Below are positions 18,450 to 28,362 of a stretch of DNA of 64,000 nucleotides, piece by piece; positions within the stretch are counted from its first letter, which is position 1; every line of letters begins with the position of its first letter. The position numbers were made by a program, and so were the translations under genes. The DNA comes from Bifidobacterium mizhiense. GTDB lineage: Bacteria > Actinomycetota > Actinomycetes > Actinomycetales > Bifidobacteriaceae. The notes under the pieces are model-generated. The model did no database searches. It saw nothing but the letters and a program-made list of their open reading frames with translations, and had not been told where the DNA came from. Where the stretch lies: contig NZ_BPWE01000001.1 in the NCBI RefSeq assembly GCF_020884755.1, positions 496,001-560,000 on the forward strand. The letters run 5' to 3'.

Positions 18450-18544
18450 AGGATAAGATTCCGCCAGCCCCCGCAGGCTCTTGAGGGCGGACCCAATCGC
18501 ATGTGGACCGGACGGACCGGCCATTCCTAGTCAAAGGAGCTCAG

Positions 18545-19891
18545 ATGCTCACCAACGAATACATCAAGCGCGTATACCAGCAGGTTGAGAAGCGCGACGG
18601 CGACCAGCCGGAATTCCTGCAGGCTGTTCGCGAAGTTTTCTCCAGCCTGGAACCCGTGGTGGAGCGGCATCCCGAGTATGAGGCCAATGGCGTGCTGGAG
18701 CGTCTGGTCGAGCCCGAACGTGCAGTCAAGTTCCGTGTGGCCTGGACCGACGATCAGGGCCACGTTCAGGTCAACCGCGGCTACCGGTTCCAATTCAATT
18801 CGGCCATCGGCCCCTACAAGGGTGGCCTGCGCTTCCACCCGACCGTGACCGAGTCGGTCATCAAGTTCCTGGGCTTCGAGCAGATTCTGAAGAATTCGCT
18901 GACCGGTCTGCCCATGGGCGGCGCCAAGGGAGGATCCGACTTCGACCCCAAGGGCCGCTCGGATGCCGAGGTCATGCGCTTCTGCCAGGCCTTCATGACC
19001 GAGCTGCAGCGCCACATCGGACAGTTCACCGATGTGCCCGCCGGCGACATCAACGTAGGATCCCGCGAGATCGGCTACTTGTTCGGCCAGTACAAGAGAA
19101 TGCGGGACGAGTACTCGGGTGTTCTGACTGGCAAGGACCTGACCTTCGGCGGCTCCCTGGCCAGGACCGAGGCCACGGGATACGGCCTGTGCTACTACAC
19201 CCAGGAGGCCCTGCAGACACTGCGCAAGGATTCCTTCCAGGGCAAGACCGTCGTCATCTCCGGTTCGGGCAACGTGGCCATCTTCGCCACCGAAAAGGCC
19301 CAACAGCTGGGCGCCAAGGTGGTAACGGCATCCGACTCCAACGGCTACGTTTATGACCCCAATGGGATTGACCTCGACGTGGTCAAGGACATCAAACTGG
19401 GCCACCGCGGCCGAATTCGCGAGTATGCGGACCGCGTGGACTCCGCTGAGTACCACGAGGGCTGCAAGGGCGTCTGGACCGTGCCCTGCGACATCGCCCT
19501 GCCCTGCGCCACACAGAACGAAATCGACGAGGAATCCGCAAAGACCCTGGTCGCCAACGGATGCACCGTGGTCTGCGAGGGCGCCAACATGCCCTCCACC
19601 CCCGAGGCTATCCAGGTCTACCAGGATAACAAGGTGCTCTACGGGCCCGCCAAGGCCGCCAATGCCGGCGGCGTGGCCGTCTCCGGCCTGGAGATGAGCC
19701 AGAACTCCCTGCGCCTGCAGTGGACCTTCGACGAGGTGGATCAGCGACTGAAGGACATCATGACTGGAATCTTCCAGAAGTCCTACCAAGCCTCCAAGGA
19801 ATACGGGCATGAGGGCGACCTGATGCTGGGTGCCAACGTGGCCGGCTTCACCAAGGTGGCCGATGCCATGGTGGCCCAGGGCATCCTCTGA
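18545..19891 (+). CDS. gdhA: NADP-specific glutamate dehydrogenase
   Basis: GdhA joins ammonium to 2-oxoglutarate with NADPH to make glutamate, a main ammonium-assimilation step. The 448-residue product matches the hexameric NADP enzyme: GPYKGGLRFHPTV, then PMGGAKGGSDFDPKGRSDAEVMRFCQAFM with the catalytic Lys, PAGDINVGSREIGYLFGQYKR, and the nucleotide-binding fold VVISGSGNVAIFATEKAQQLGAKVV. I start at the ATG with AAAGGAG upstream (MLTNEYIKRVYQQVEKRDGD). A strong terminator follows immediately, so it is a single-gene unit inserted between infA and adk. Confidence 0.96.
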   Translation: MLTNEYIKRVYQQVEKRDGDQPEFLQAVREVFSSLEPVVERHPEYEANGVLERLVEPERAVKFRVAWTDDQGHVQVNRGYRFQFNSAIGPYKGGLRFHPTVTESVIKFLGFEQILKNSLTGLPMGGAKGGSDFDPKGRSDAEVMRFCQAFMTELQRHIGQFTDVPAGDINVGSREIGYLFGQYKRMRDEYSGVLTGKDLTFGGSLARTEATGYGLCYYTQEALQTLRKDSFQGKTVVISGSGNVAIFATEKAQQLGAKVVTASDSNGYVYDPNGIDLDVVKDIKLGHRGRIREYADRVDSAEYHEGCKGVWTVPCDIALPCATQNEIDEESAKTLVANGCTVVCEGANMPSTPEAIQVYQDNKVLYGPAKAANAGGVAVSGLEMSQNSLRLQWTFDEVDQRLKDIMTGIFQKSYQASKEYGHEGDLMLGANVAGFTKVADAMVAQGIL

Positions 19892-19915
19892 GATCGAACC
19901 TGATTCCTATTCATA

Positions 19916-19958
19916 AAGGGCCTGACCTGCTGAATTTGCAGGTCAGGCCCTTCTTTTC
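19916..19958 (+). terminator. Intrinsic terminator of gdhA
   Basis: A perfect 15-bp stem, 19916-19930 with 19938-19952, 7-base loop, followed by TTCTTTT, 25 bases after the gdhA stop. Confidence 0.92.
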
Positions 19959-20122
19959 ATGGGGATACCAGTAACTCAGAAGGGGATTGAATTTGCCAAG
20001 CCATCAGCTACGTGTAGGGGCGGAAGCATCAGTCACGTGTCGCCCCGCCCCACTGGTTTTGCTTATTGTCGAATCGCAAACTATCGGTGCCTTCTCCCAA
20101 GGTTCGGCAATTCAGGAGAACC

Positions 20123-22135
20123 CTACTCCAGTTCCAGGGCTCCGGTGTAGAGCTGGTAGTACTCGCCGTGCCTGGCTATCAGCTCATCATGATTGCCGCG
20201 CTCGATGATCCGTCCGTGATCCAGAACCATGATCACATCGGAGTTACGGACCGTGGAGAGCCGGTGGGCGATGACGAAGACCGTTCGGCCGCGCATCAAT
20301 GCGTCCATGCCCTGCTGGACCACCTCCTCGGTGCGTGTGTCGATTGAGGAAGTGGCTTCGTCAAGGATCATGGCCGGAGGATCGGCCACAGCCGCCCTGG
20401 CAATGGATATCAGCTGGCGCTGACCCTGGGACAGCCCGCTTCCATCCCCCTCTAGAACGGTCTGGTAGCCCTGGGGAAGCATGCGGATGAAGCTGTCGGC
20501 GTTGGTCATCCTGGCAGCTTCGATGCACTCCTCGTCCGTGGCATCCAGGCGCCCGTAGCGGATGTTGTCCAGGACGGTGCCCGTGAAGAGGTTGACATCC
20601 TGAAGGACGATGCCCAGGGAGCGGCGGAGGTCAGGCTTGCGGATGTTCCTCACATCGATCCCGTCATAGAGGATCTGCCCCTGCTGGATGTCATAGAAAC
20701 GGTTGATGAGGTTGGTGATCGTGGTCTTGCCGGCCCCCGTGGCGCCGACCAAAGCCACCTTCTGCCCGGGCTTGGCAAACCAGGTGATGTCGTGCAGGAC
20801 AGGCTTGCTCGGGTCATACCCGAAGCTGACATCGGTGAATCGGACATCCCCCTGCAGGAGGGTGTATCGGCCATCAGGCGAGGTGATCGCCTGATCCTTG
20901 GCCTTCAGGGCCACATCCCGGGCATCGCCTGGAAGCTTCATGGCGGCCTCCAGCGAGCGCCTGCCGTCGTCATCGGCCTCACGCTTCCAGGCCCAGTGCC
21001 CGGTTTCATGGTCGACGGGGGTCATGGTCCGGCCGTCCGAGGCCAGTTCGACGCTGACCAATCTGACCGTGCCCTGGTCGGACTCGACAGGCTGGTCCAT
21101 CAGATCGAAGATCCTGGAGGCGCCGGCCAGGGCCATCATGACCATGTTGAACTGCATGGAGACCTGGCCGATGGGGTTGATGAAGGAGCGGGAAAGGGTC
21201 AGAAGGGAGACGATGGTTCCCAGGGTCAGCGGCCCTGCCCCGGTCAGCCCCACATTGCCCATGCCGGCGATGCCGGCCAGTCCGCCAACGATGGCCAGGA
21301 TGACATAGAGCAGGTAGCCCATGTTGCCCACGACCGGCATGGTGACGTTGCCGTAGGTGTTGGCCTCGGCCGAAGCCTGGAAGAGCTCCTGGTTCCTCTG
21401 CTCGAAGACCTTGGCGGTGGCATCCTCATGGTTGAAGACCTTGATGACCTTCTGTCCGTTGACGGCCTCTTCCACGAAGGCGTTCACCTGGCCCAGATAG
21501 CGCTGCTGGTGAACGAAGTAGCGACCGCTTCGGGTGACCAGAACCCGGACCACTACAATCAGGACCGCCGCGAAGACCAGGGTTAGAACGGTGAAGGGGA
21601 TGGAGAGCCAGAGCATGGAGATCAGGGCTGCCAAGGCGGACAGGACCGAGGAGACCATCTGCGGGAAGGACTGGGAGATGGCCTGACGGAGGGTATCCGT
21701 GTCGTTGGTGTAGCGGCTCATGGTGTCGCCGTGCTCATGGGTATCGAAGAAGCCGATGGGCAGCTCCTGCTGGTGGGCGAACATCTGGTCGCGGATGGTC
21801 TTCAAAGTGCCCTGCTCCACCTTGACGATCAGCCAGTTCCAGAACCAGGAGCAGAAGGTCCCCACTGCATAGAGGCAGCCCATCAGAATCAGGGTCCTCA
21901 TGAGCGGTCCCCAGTCAGGGTCGGCGGCTCCGACCAGCGGCAGGATGTAATGGTCGATCAGCGGTTGGAGGAAGAAGGCCGATGCCGCCTGGGCCCCGGC
22001 GCTGATGATGATGCAGACCACAATCACCACCAACTGCCAACGGTAGGCCAGCAGGTAGCGCAGGATGCGACGGGTCGTTCCCGGCGCGGCCTTGTCCAGA
22101 CGGGGCTTGCGGTCCTTGAATGATCCGTCACTCAT
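20123..22135 (-). CDS. ABC exporter half-transporter, consensus ATPase site subunit
   Basis: A fused membrane-ATPase half of a type IV (ABCB-like) exporter, 670 residues. The first 340 residues hold six membrane helices; the nucleotide domain has Walker A GATGAGKTT, signature LSQGQRQ (Gln for Gly), Walker B AMILDEATSSID with the catalytic Glu, and H-loop VIAHRLSTV. About 80 charged residues precede the ATPase domain, longer than usual. Its partner gene overlaps it by 8 bases upstream. The combination, one subunit with intact catalytic residues but an altered signature, matches heterodimeric exporters such as TM287/288 and BmrCD. Likely a multidrug or lipid-like substrate exporter; substrate unknown. 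Confidence 0.92.
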   Translation of the reverse strand: MSDGSFKDRKPRLDKAAPGTTRRILRYLLAYRWQLVVIVVCIIISAGAQAASAFFLQPLIDHYILPLVGAADPDWGPLMRTLILMGCLYAVGTFCSWFWNWLIVKVEQGTLKTIRDQMFAHQQELPIGFFDTHEHGDTMSRYTNDTDTLRQAISQSFPQMVSSVLSALAALISMLWLSIPFTVLTLVFAAVLIVVVRVLVTRSGRYFVHQQRYLGQVNAFVEEAVNGQKVIKVFNHEDATAKVFEQRNQELFQASAEANTYGNVTMPVVGNMGYLLYVILAIVGGLAGIAGMGNVGLTGAGPLTLGTIVSLLTLSRSFINPIGQVSMQFNMVMMALAGASRIFDLMDQPVESDQGTVRLVSVELASDGRTMTPVDHETGHWAWKREADDDGRRSLEAAMKLPGDARDVALKAKDQAITSPDGRYTLLQGDVRFTDVSFGYDPSKPVLHDITWFAKPGQKVALVGATGAGKTTITNLINRFYDIQQGQILYDGIDVRNIRKPDLRRSLGIVLQDVNLFTGTVLDNIRYGRLDATDEECIEAARMTNADSFIRMLPQGYQTVLEGDGSGLSQGQRQLISIARAAVADPPAMILDEATSSIDTRTEEVVQQGMDALMRGRTVFVIAHRLSTVRNSDVIMVLDHGRIIERGNHDELIARHGEYYQLYTGALELE

Positions 22136-24011
22136 GGTCCTTGTCCTCCTCGCTCTGGTTCCTGGTCTGTGACTCGTAGATGGATCGGTATTCCTGACAT
22201 GTTCGCAGGAGCTCCTGGTGGGTGCCCTTGTCGAGGATCCTGCCCTCGTCCAGGACCACGATCATGTCGGCGTCCTCCACAGAGGCCAGACGCTGGGAGA
22301 TGATGATCTTGGTGGTGTCGGGGATCTCCTGGCCGAAGGCCCGGCGGATCAGCTGGTCCGTCTTGGTGTCCACGGCGCTGGTAGAGTCATCCAGAATCAG
22401 GATGTCGGGCTTCTTCAGCAGGGCACGCGCTATGCACAGACGCTGTCGCTGGCCGCCAGAGAGGTTGGTACCGCCCTCATCCAGGTAGGTCTGATAGCCA
22501 TCGGGAAACTCCCGCACGAAACCGTCGGCCTGGGCCAGAGTACAGGCGCGCACCAGCTCTTCGTCCGTGGCTTGAGGATTACCCCAGCGCAGGTTCTCGG
22601 CGATGGTCCCGGTGAAAAGGACATTCTTCTGGAGCACCATGGCCACCTGGTCGCGCAGGACGGTCAGGTCGTATTGGCGTACGTCCACGCCGCCCACCTG
22701 GAGGGACCCCTCGGTCACGTCGTAGAGACGGGGTATGAGCTGGACCAGGCTGGATTTGGAGGAGCCGGTCCCGCCCACGATGCCCAGGGTGGAGCCCGAG
22801 GGAACGTCAAGATTGATATGACTCAGAACAGGGCGTTCGGATCGTTCCGAGTAGCGGAAGGTCACATCCTGGAAGCTGATGGACCCGTCGGCCACCTTCA
22901 TGACCGGCTTGGCGGGATCATGCACAGTGCTGACCTCATTCAGCACCTGGCAGATGCGCTCCGCCGAGGCCTGGGAGATGACGACCATGACCACGATCAT
23001 GGAGACCATGTTCATGGCCATCATGATTTGGATGGCATAGGTGACCAGGGCGGTCAGATCGCCTGTGGTCAGTCCTAGGGCCGCATTGTTCCCGGATGCC
23101 ACAATCTGGGAGGCGCCCATCCAGGATATGACCAGCAGAGAGGCATAAATGCAGAAGTTCAGCAATGCCGGGTTCAGGCTCATGATCCGCTCGGCCTTGC
23201 AGAAGGCACGGTAGATAGCCAGGGAGATACCGTTGAATTTGCGCTCCTCGTAGTCCTCCCGGTTATAGGACTTGACCACCCTGATGCCCTGAAGGTTCTC
23301 GTCCACCACATTGTTGAGGTGGTCGTAGGTGTGGAAGACCCGCTCGAAGATGGGATGAACCAGCAGGGACAGACCGATCAGGCCAAAGCCCAGGATGGGG
23401 ATGGCGATCAGGAAGACCAGGGATATGGGCCTGGAGATCCTATAAGAGAAGAGCCAGGCCACGATGACCATGATCGGCGCCCTGACCCCGACCCTGATCA
23501 CCATCTGATAGGCGTTCTGCAGGTTGGTCACATCGGTGGTCAGCCTGGTGATGATGGACCCAGTTGAGAAGCGGTCGATGTTGGTAAAGCTGAAGGACTG
23601 CACTTTGGCGAACAGATCGCTGCGGACATTCTTGGCCAGGCCGGAAGAGGCGATGGCCGCATACCGCCCGGACATGAACCCGGAGAACAGGGAGACGGCC
23701 GAGCAGGCCAGCAATATCAGCCCGAACTTGAAGATGGCCGGCATGGACCTCCCCGAGACCCCTTGGTCAATCAGGGAGGCCATGATGGTCGGGATCACAA
23801 TCTCGAGGACGCTCTCCAGAAAGACGAAGGCCGGAGCCAGAAAACTGGCCTTCCGGTATTCGCGCAGGGAGCGCAGAATGGTTCGGATGGTGTGCTTTGG
23901 ACGCGCTGGTTCCTGCTTATCCGATCTGACCACGGATGCCGTAGAGCCCTTCAAGTAGACCTCTTCTGTTACTGTACTGGTTTCTGTATTTTCCCGGCCA
24001 ATCACCGACAT
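22128..24011 (-). CDS. ABC exporter half-transporter, degenerate ATPase site subunit
   Basis: The 627-residue partner half-transporter, again six membrane helices followed by a nucleotide-binding domain. Walker A is GGTGSSKSS, the signature is canonical (LSGGQRQ), but Walker B reads LILDDSTSAVD, with Asp in place of the catalytic Glu, and the switch His is Gln (IIISQRLASVEDAD). Those two changes mark the degenerate site of heterodimeric exporters. The start has GAGGG seven bases upstream. It is the first gene of a two-gene unit; no regulator of the MarR or TetR type is next to it. Confidence 0.92.
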   Translation of the reverse strand: MSVIGRENTETSTVTEEVYLKGSTASVVRSDKQEPARPKHTIRTILRSLREYRKASFLAPAFVFLESVLEIVIPTIMASLIDQGVSGRSMPAIFKFGLILLACSAVSLFSGFMSGRYAAIASSGLAKNVRSDLFAKVQSFSFTNIDRFSTGSIITRLTTDVTNLQNAYQMVIRVGVRAPIMVIVAWLFSYRISRPISLVFLIAIPILGFGLIGLSLLVHPIFERVFHTYDHLNNVVDENLQGIRVVKSYNREDYEERKFNGISLAIYRAFCKAERIMSLNPALLNFCIYASLLVISWMGASQIVASGNNAALGLTTGDLTALVTYAIQIMMAMNMVSMIVVMVVISQASAERICQVLNEVSTVHDPAKPVMKVADGSISFQDVTFRYSERSERPVLSHINLDVPSGSTLGIVGGTGSSKSSLVQLIPRLYDVTEGSLQVGGVDVRQYDLTVLRDQVAMVLQKNVLFTGTIAENLRWGNPQATDEELVRACTLAQADGFVREFPDGYQTYLDEGGTNLSGGQRQRLCIARALLKKPDILILDDSTSAVDTKTDQLIRRAFGQEIPDTTKIIISQRLASVEDADMIVVLDEGRILDKGTHQELLRTCQEYRSIYESQTRNQSEEDKDHE

Positions 24012-24101
24012 GCAATACCCTCGCCAGAGGGTCTGAATGCACCAAGGCTATCACCCTGTCCGCCAGTGTTGGGCGGACGCGCAGGGATTTCCGCCCTCCA
24101 C

Positions 24102-24142
24102 AAAAAGAAGCTGCCATGCCACTTGGGTCATGCAGCTTCTTT
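24102..24142 (-). terminator. Intrinsic terminator of adk
   Basis: A long stem (AAAGAAGCTGC with GCAGCTTCTTT, one bulge) lies between adk and the ABC exporter; on the minus strand it ends in TTCTTTTTG. It closes the spc-part transcription unit. Confidence 0.85.
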
Positions 24143-24253
24143 GCCTTAGCCGGCCTTATCAGCGTCTTGCGAACCAGCCACTCTTAATTTTGGTTTTTAT
24201 CTGGCAATGTCTGATTCAAGGGGTGACAGGCCTCTCGCCTGGCAGGTGATGAG

Positions 24254-24826
24254 TTAACGCTCGTCAAGCTGAGTGATGATATTCTTGGATATCTGATCGA
24301 CCTCACCCTGGCCGTCCACTGCGATCAGAAGGCCACGAGTCTTATAGGTGTTCAGCAGCGGGGCGGTCTCTTTGGCATAGATATCCAGCCGCTTGGCGAT
24401 GGCCTCGGGGGTATCGTCCGCCCGGCCCTCCTCCTTGGCACGCTTGGCGATGCGCTGCATGAGCACCTCATGGTCGGCATCCAGGGCCACCACAGCTGTC
24501 AGCGGTGTACCGAGCTCTTTGAGCATCTCGTCCAGCGCCTCGACCTGGGATGCCGAACGGGGGTAGCCGTCCAGAATCCAGCCCTGGGCGGCATCATCCA
24601 TGCCCAAGCGGTCCTTGACAATCTTATTGGTCAGCTCGTCTGGAACCAGTTCGCCCTTGTCGGTGTAGGCCTTGGCCTGCTTACCCAGCTCGGTTCCGTT
24701 CTTCAGGTTGTATCGGAAAATGTCACCAGTGGATATGGCCGGAATCCCATAATGTTTACTGAGCAAGGCCGCCTGCGTGCCCTTGCCTACACCTTGAGGT
24801 CCCATGATCAACAGTCGCTGTGCCAT
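24254..24826 (-). CDS. adk: Adenylate kinase
   Basis: Adk interconverts ATP plus AMP and two ADP. The 190-residue product has the P-loop GPQGVGKGTQAALLSKHYGIPAISTGDIFR, DGYPRSASQVEALDEML, and a short lid without zinc cysteines, i.e. the short form. AAAGGA lies before the ATG. It follows secY after about 240 bases containing a hairpin with a T tract, so its expression may be partly uncoupled from secY. Confidence 0.96.
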   Translation of the reverse strand: MAQRLLIMGPQGVGKGTQAALLSKHYGIPAISTGDIFRYNLKNGTELGKQAKAYTDKGELVPDELTNKIVKDRLGMDDAAQGWILDGYPRSASQVEALDEMLKELGTPLTAVVALDADHEVLMQRIAKRAKEEGRADDTPEAIAKRLDIYAKETAPLLNTYKTRGLLIAVDGQGEVDQISKNIITQLDER

Positions 24827-24973
24827 TCCCTATCCTTTGTTTGTTGTTCTTGGTCTACAGTCCTAGGCGGACCAAACCGCGCAGAACCCTCTTTACCGTA
24901 TGCTAGCGTCTGCCCGGTCCAAGAGGTTCAGCGCACTCAAACTCATACGAACTGCCTTCCTGGCGCGGGCCTG

Positions 24974-25021
24974 AAACAAAATGGTCCGGCTCCATGTCAA
25001 CAAGTGACAGGGTCGGACCAT
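24974..25021 (-). terminator. Terminator-like hairpin between secY and adk
   Basis: ATGGTCCG at 24981-24988 pairs with CGGACCAT at 25014-25021, with an inner TGTCA/TGACA stem; on the minus strand TTTTGTTTC follows. It could end or attenuate the ribosomal-secY transcript before adk. Confidence 0.6.
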
Positions 25022-25065
25022 AAGCTGTTTGGATTGATACCACTTGCAGGTGTCTGGCCGAAGGG

Positions 25066-26394
25066 TCAGCCCTCCTTGTGGTCGCCCTCCAGCAGGAAAC
25101 CGGTGTACTGGAACTGCTCGGTCTGCGCCCTGGCCTGACGCAGGGTGTCCAGGCCGACGCCGGCGATAATCAGTATGGTGGTCCCGCCGAAGGGTAGCTT
25201 GGAGTTGATCTTCAGCAGCATGATCAGCACCGTGGGAATCAGGGCCACGAAGAGCAGATAGATGGCTCCAACCGTGTTAAGCCGGTTCATCACGTATGAC
25301 AGGTACCGGCTGGTGGCCCGTCCGGCCCTGATACCCGGGATGAAGCCGCCGTACTCCTTCATATTGTCAGCCGTCTCATCGGGGTTGAAGGTGATGGAGG
25401 TGTAGAAGAAGCAGAAGAAGACGATCATGACCGAATAGAGCACGATGTACCAGACCGAGGTCGTGTTGGCCATGTTGGCGTTGATCCACTTGACCCAGTT
25501 CTGATCGGACTTGCCGAACTGGGCGATAAGGGTGGGAATAGCCAGAATAGAGGAGGCGAAAATAGGGGGAATCACGCCTGACATATTGATCTTGAGCGGC
25601 AGATAGGTGGAGGATCCGCCGTACATCTTGCGGCCGATCATTCTTCTGGTGTACTGGACGGGGATGCGGCGCTGCGCCAGCTCCACGTAGTCAACCAGAA
25701 TCAGGATGACCACCAGAACAGTCACCACAATGCCGAATTTGACCCAGTCACCGTTCTTGCCGTTGGTCCCCCAGCCGATGTTCCAGAGCTGGGGCAGGAA
25801 GCCGGAGCAGATGGAGATGAAGATCAGGACGGACATGCCGTTACCGATGCCCTTGTCGGTGATCAACTCGGCCATCCACATGATCAGACCGGTGCCGCCG
25901 GTCATGATCAGGACCATGACCACCAGATTCCAAACGGAGCTGTCGGGAATGACCTGCTGCTGGCATGCCCCGTTGAAGAGCGCACCGTTGCGGGCTGTAA
26001 CCAGAATGGTCGTGGACTGCAGCACGGCCAGACCGATGGTCAGATACCTGGTATATTCGGTCAGCTTGGCCTCGCCCGACTGACCCTCCTTGTGCAGAGC
26101 CTCGAAGCGAGGAATGACCACGCGCAGCAACTGCACCACGATGGATGCGGTGATGTAGGGCATGATGCCCAGTGCGAAGATGGACAGCTGCAGCAGAGCT
26201 CCGCCCGAGAACAGGTTGACCAGACCGATGAAGTCCTCATTGCCGGCCGTGGTGATGCACTTCTGCACGGAAGGATAATCCACGCCTGGGGTAGGTATGA
26301 ACGACCCAATGCGATAGATGATGATGATGCCAAGAACGAAGAAGATTTTCTTCCTCAGCTCCTTGGTCTTGAAGGCCTGGATTAACGTCCTCAC
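25066..26394 (-). CDS. secY: Preprotein translocase subunit SecY
   Basis: SecY is the channel of the Sec protein-export machinery in the cytoplasmic membrane. The 442-residue product shows about ten membrane segments, the first being KIFFVLGIIIIYRIGSFIPTPGVD, and conserved stretches such as ALGIMPYITASIVVQLL, GNGMSVLIF and NPDETADNMKEYGGFIPGIRAG. It sits between rplO and adk, the classical spc-operon position, with a 185-base spacer from rplO that contains a hairpin. Confidence 0.97.
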   Translation of the reverse strand: MRTLIQAFKTKELRKKIFFVLGIIIIYRIGSFIPTPGVDYPSVQKCITTAGNEDFIGLVNLFSGGALLQLSIFALGIMPYITASIVVQLLRVVIPRFEALHKEGQSGEAKLTEYTRYLTIGLAVLQSTTILVTARNGALFNGACQQQVIPDSSVWNLVVMVLIMTGGTGLIMWMAELITDKGIGNGMSVLIFISICSGFLPQLWNIGWGTNGKNGDWVKFGIVVTVLVVILILVDYVELAQRRIPVQYTRRMIGRKMYGGSSTYLPLKINMSGVIPPIFASSILAIPTLIAQFGKSDQNWVKWINANMANTTSVWYIVLYSVMIVFFCFFYTSITFNPDETADNMKEYGGFIPGIRAGRATSRYLSYVMNRLNTVGAIYLLFVALIPTVLIMLLKINSKLPFGGTTILIIAGVGLDTLRQARAQTEQFQYTGFLLEGDHKEG

Positions 26395-26508
26395 CTAAGT
26401 TCCCTCCCTACGCGACCGCGCGTTGGTCTCGGTGCATCGCACCTTCTTGCTCCGACCAGCTTAACCGATGGTTCCGTCAAATCATGATGGCAACCGGGTC
26501 GGAAACGA

Positions 26509-26548
26509 ATTCCGGCCCCCGCCCGCTTGGAGCGGGGAGGGCCGGAAT
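26509..26548 (-). other. Strong hairpin between rplO and secY
   Basis: ATTCCGGCCC (26509-26518) pairs perfectly with GGGCCGGAAT (26539-26548), with a second CCCGC/GCGGG stem inside. The minus-strand sequence after it (TCGTTTCC) is not a proper T tract, so it may be a processing or partial-termination site that lowers secY relative to the ribosomal genes. Confidence 0.5.
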
Positions 26549-26579
26549 CATCTGCCTTGCGGTCTGTCCCCTGCGAGCA

Positions 26580-27044
26580 TCAGTTCTCGGAGACGGACCC
26601 GCCTGCGGCTTCTATCTTGCTTCTGGCCGAGGCCGAGGCCTTGACGCCCTTGAGGGTGAAAGCGGCCTTGACGTCGCCGTCACCCAGGACCTTGACAGGG
26701 CGGCCCTTGCGAACCGCTCCCTTGTTGACCAGATCCTCGACGGTGACCTCGCCGCCCTTGGGGAAGAGTCCTTCCAGAGCACCCAGGTTGACCACCTGAT
26801 ACTCCTTCTTGAAGGGGCTCCTGAATCCACGCAGCTTGGGCAGCCGCATGTACAGGGGCAGCTGGCCGCCTTCAAAGCCCGGACGGACCTGGTAGCGTGC
26901 CTTGGTGCCCTTGGTGCCACGACCGGAGGTCTTGCCCTTGGACCCCTCACCGCGACCCACACGGATGCGGTCGCGCTTGGCGCCCGGAGCAGGACGCAGA
27001 TCGTGCATCTGCAGGATGGTGGGCTCTTGCTTGTCGCTGGCCAT
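26580..27044 (-). CDS. rplO: 50S ribosomal protein L15
   Basis: L15 is a late-assembly protein of the large subunit. The 154-residue product has the motif [35 protein letters not shown] and [19 protein letters not shown]. It follows rpmD by two bases. Confidence 0.97.
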   Translation of the reverse strand: MASDKQEPTILQMHDLRPAPGAKRDRIRVGRGEGSKGKTSGRGTKGTKARYQVRPGFEGGQLPLYMRLPKLRGFRSPFKKEYQVVNLGALEGLFPKGGEVTVEDLVNKGAVRKGRPVKVLGDGDVKAAFTLKGVKASASARSKIEAAGGSVSEN

Positions 27045-27046
27045 AA

Positions 27047-27232
27047 TCAGTCTGCCTCCTCTACGTTCACCAGGTGGCGGACCTTGTCGGCCATCCCCCG
27101 GTAGACGGGGGTGTCCTCACGCAGGACGGTCTGGCCGATCTTGTGAAGGCCCAGAGACCTGACGTTCTCCTTCTGGCGGTCGGTGGCATGAGCCACGCCC
27201 TTGACCAGGGTGATCTTGATCTGCTTGGTCAT
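27047..27232 (-). CDS. rpmD: 50S ribosomal protein L30
   Basis: L30, 61 residues, reading [36 protein letters not shown]. Its ATG overlaps the rpsE stop by one base (TGATG), pointing to translational coupling; a GTG one codon earlier is the only alternative start. Confidence 0.95.
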   Translation of the reverse strand: MTKQIKITLVKGVAHATDRQKENVRSLGLHKIGQTVLREDTPVYRGMADKVRHLVNVEEAD

Positions 27233-27993
27233 CACTCACCTGCCTTCGACTGCTCGTCAGCCTTGGCCTTGGCCTCTTCGCGTTCCTTGCGCTCGTCGGC
27301 AATGCCGGCGGCCCGTGCACGCAGGAGGGAGTCGGGGGCGACCTCCTCCAGGGGCAGACCGCGGCGTGCCGCGATCTCCTCGGGCTCCTCCAGCTGCTTC
27401 AGGGCAGCTACAGTGGCCCGCACCATGTTGACGGCCGTGGCCGATCCCATGGACTTGCTCAGGATGTCGGTGATGCCGGCGCACTCCAGGACGGCGCGAA
27501 CCGGACCGCCGGCGATAACGCCGGTTCCTGGGGCTGCAGGCCGCAGGAGGACAGTACCGGCCGCATCGTGGCCGATCACCGGGTGGGTGACGGTGCCGCG
27601 GATGCGGGGAACGGTGAACATATGCTTCTTGGCATCCAGCTGACCCTTGGAGATGGCTGCGGGAACCTCGCGGGACTTGCCGTAGCCAACGCCCACGGTG
27701 CCCTTGCCGTCGCCCACGACCACCAGGGCCGCAAAGCTGAAGGTACGGCCTCCCTTGTGGACCTTGGAGACGCGGTTGATGGTCACGACCCTGTCGAGCA
27801 TGTCGTCACGCTCGTCGCGGTCGCGACGGCCACGACGGCCATCCCTACGGCCGTCACGGGAACCGCCCCGACGACCGCCTCGGCGATCATCGTTCCGGTC
27901 GTTCCGATCCCTTCTGCCACCCTGGCTGGACTGAGCGTTTGTGGAATCTTCAGTCACCTGGGTTGTTTCCTTTGTCGTTTCGTTGTCGCTCAC
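27232..27993 (-). CDS. rpsE: 30S ribosomal protein S5
   Basis: S5 helps decoding accuracy and mRNA unwinding. The core ([54 protein letters not shown]) is normal. It is preceded by about 55 residues rich in Arg, Asp and Gly ([18 protein letters not shown]), giving 253 residues against about 165 in Escherichia coli; such extensions are common in Actinobacteria. The start is GTG, overlapping the rplR stop by four bases. Confidence 0.96.
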   Translation of the reverse strand: MSDNETTKETTQVTEDSTNAQSSQGGRRDRNDRNDDRRGGRRGGSRDGRRDGRRGRRDRDERDDMLDRVVTINRVSKVHKGGRTFSFAALVVVGDGKGTVGVGYGKSREVPAAISKGQLDAKKHMFTVPRIRGTVTHPVIGHDAAGTVLLRPAAPGTGVIAGGPVRAVLECAGITDILSKSMGSATAVNMVRATVAALKQLEEPEEIAARRGLPLEEVAPDSLLRARAAGIADERKEREEAKAKADEQSKAGE

Positions 27994-28361
27994 AGTGCCA
28001 AACCTCCCTCACGGGCGCCTTCCGCAACCGCTGCGACCCTTCCGTGGTACTTGTTGCCACCACGGTCGAAGACCACGGTGGTGATGCCAGCCTTCTTGGC
28101 CTTGGCCGCGATCTGCTCGCCGACCTTGCGGGCGGCCTCGGTCTTGGTGCCCTTGAAGGAGCCGTAGTCCGAAGCCATGGTCGACTCGCTGACCAGGGTG
28201 ACGCCCCTGGTGTCGTCGACAATCTGGGCGATCATATTGCGGTTGGTCCGAGTAACCACCAGACGGGGACGCTCTGCCGTGCCGGAGACGTGCTTGCGCA
28301 GACGGGCATGGCGGCGCAGACGGGCGATCTTCTTGCCTTTGCCTAGTATCGAGACCGTCAT
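27990..28361 (-). CDS. rplR: 50S ribosomal protein L18
   Basis: L18 binds 5S rRNA. The true start is the ATG at 28361 giving 123 residues ([36 protein letters not shown]); the frame remains open far upstream inside rplF, but that part is a shadow. The C-terminus [25 protein letters not shown] is typical. It lies one base after rplF. Confidence 0.96.
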   Translation of the reverse strand: MTVSILGKGKKIARLRRHARLRKHVSGTAERPRLVVTRTNRNMIAQIVDDTRGVTLVSESTMASDYGSFKGTKTEAARKVGEQIAAKAKKAGITTVVFDRGGNKYHGRVAAVAEGAREGGLAL

Positions 28362-28362
28362 A

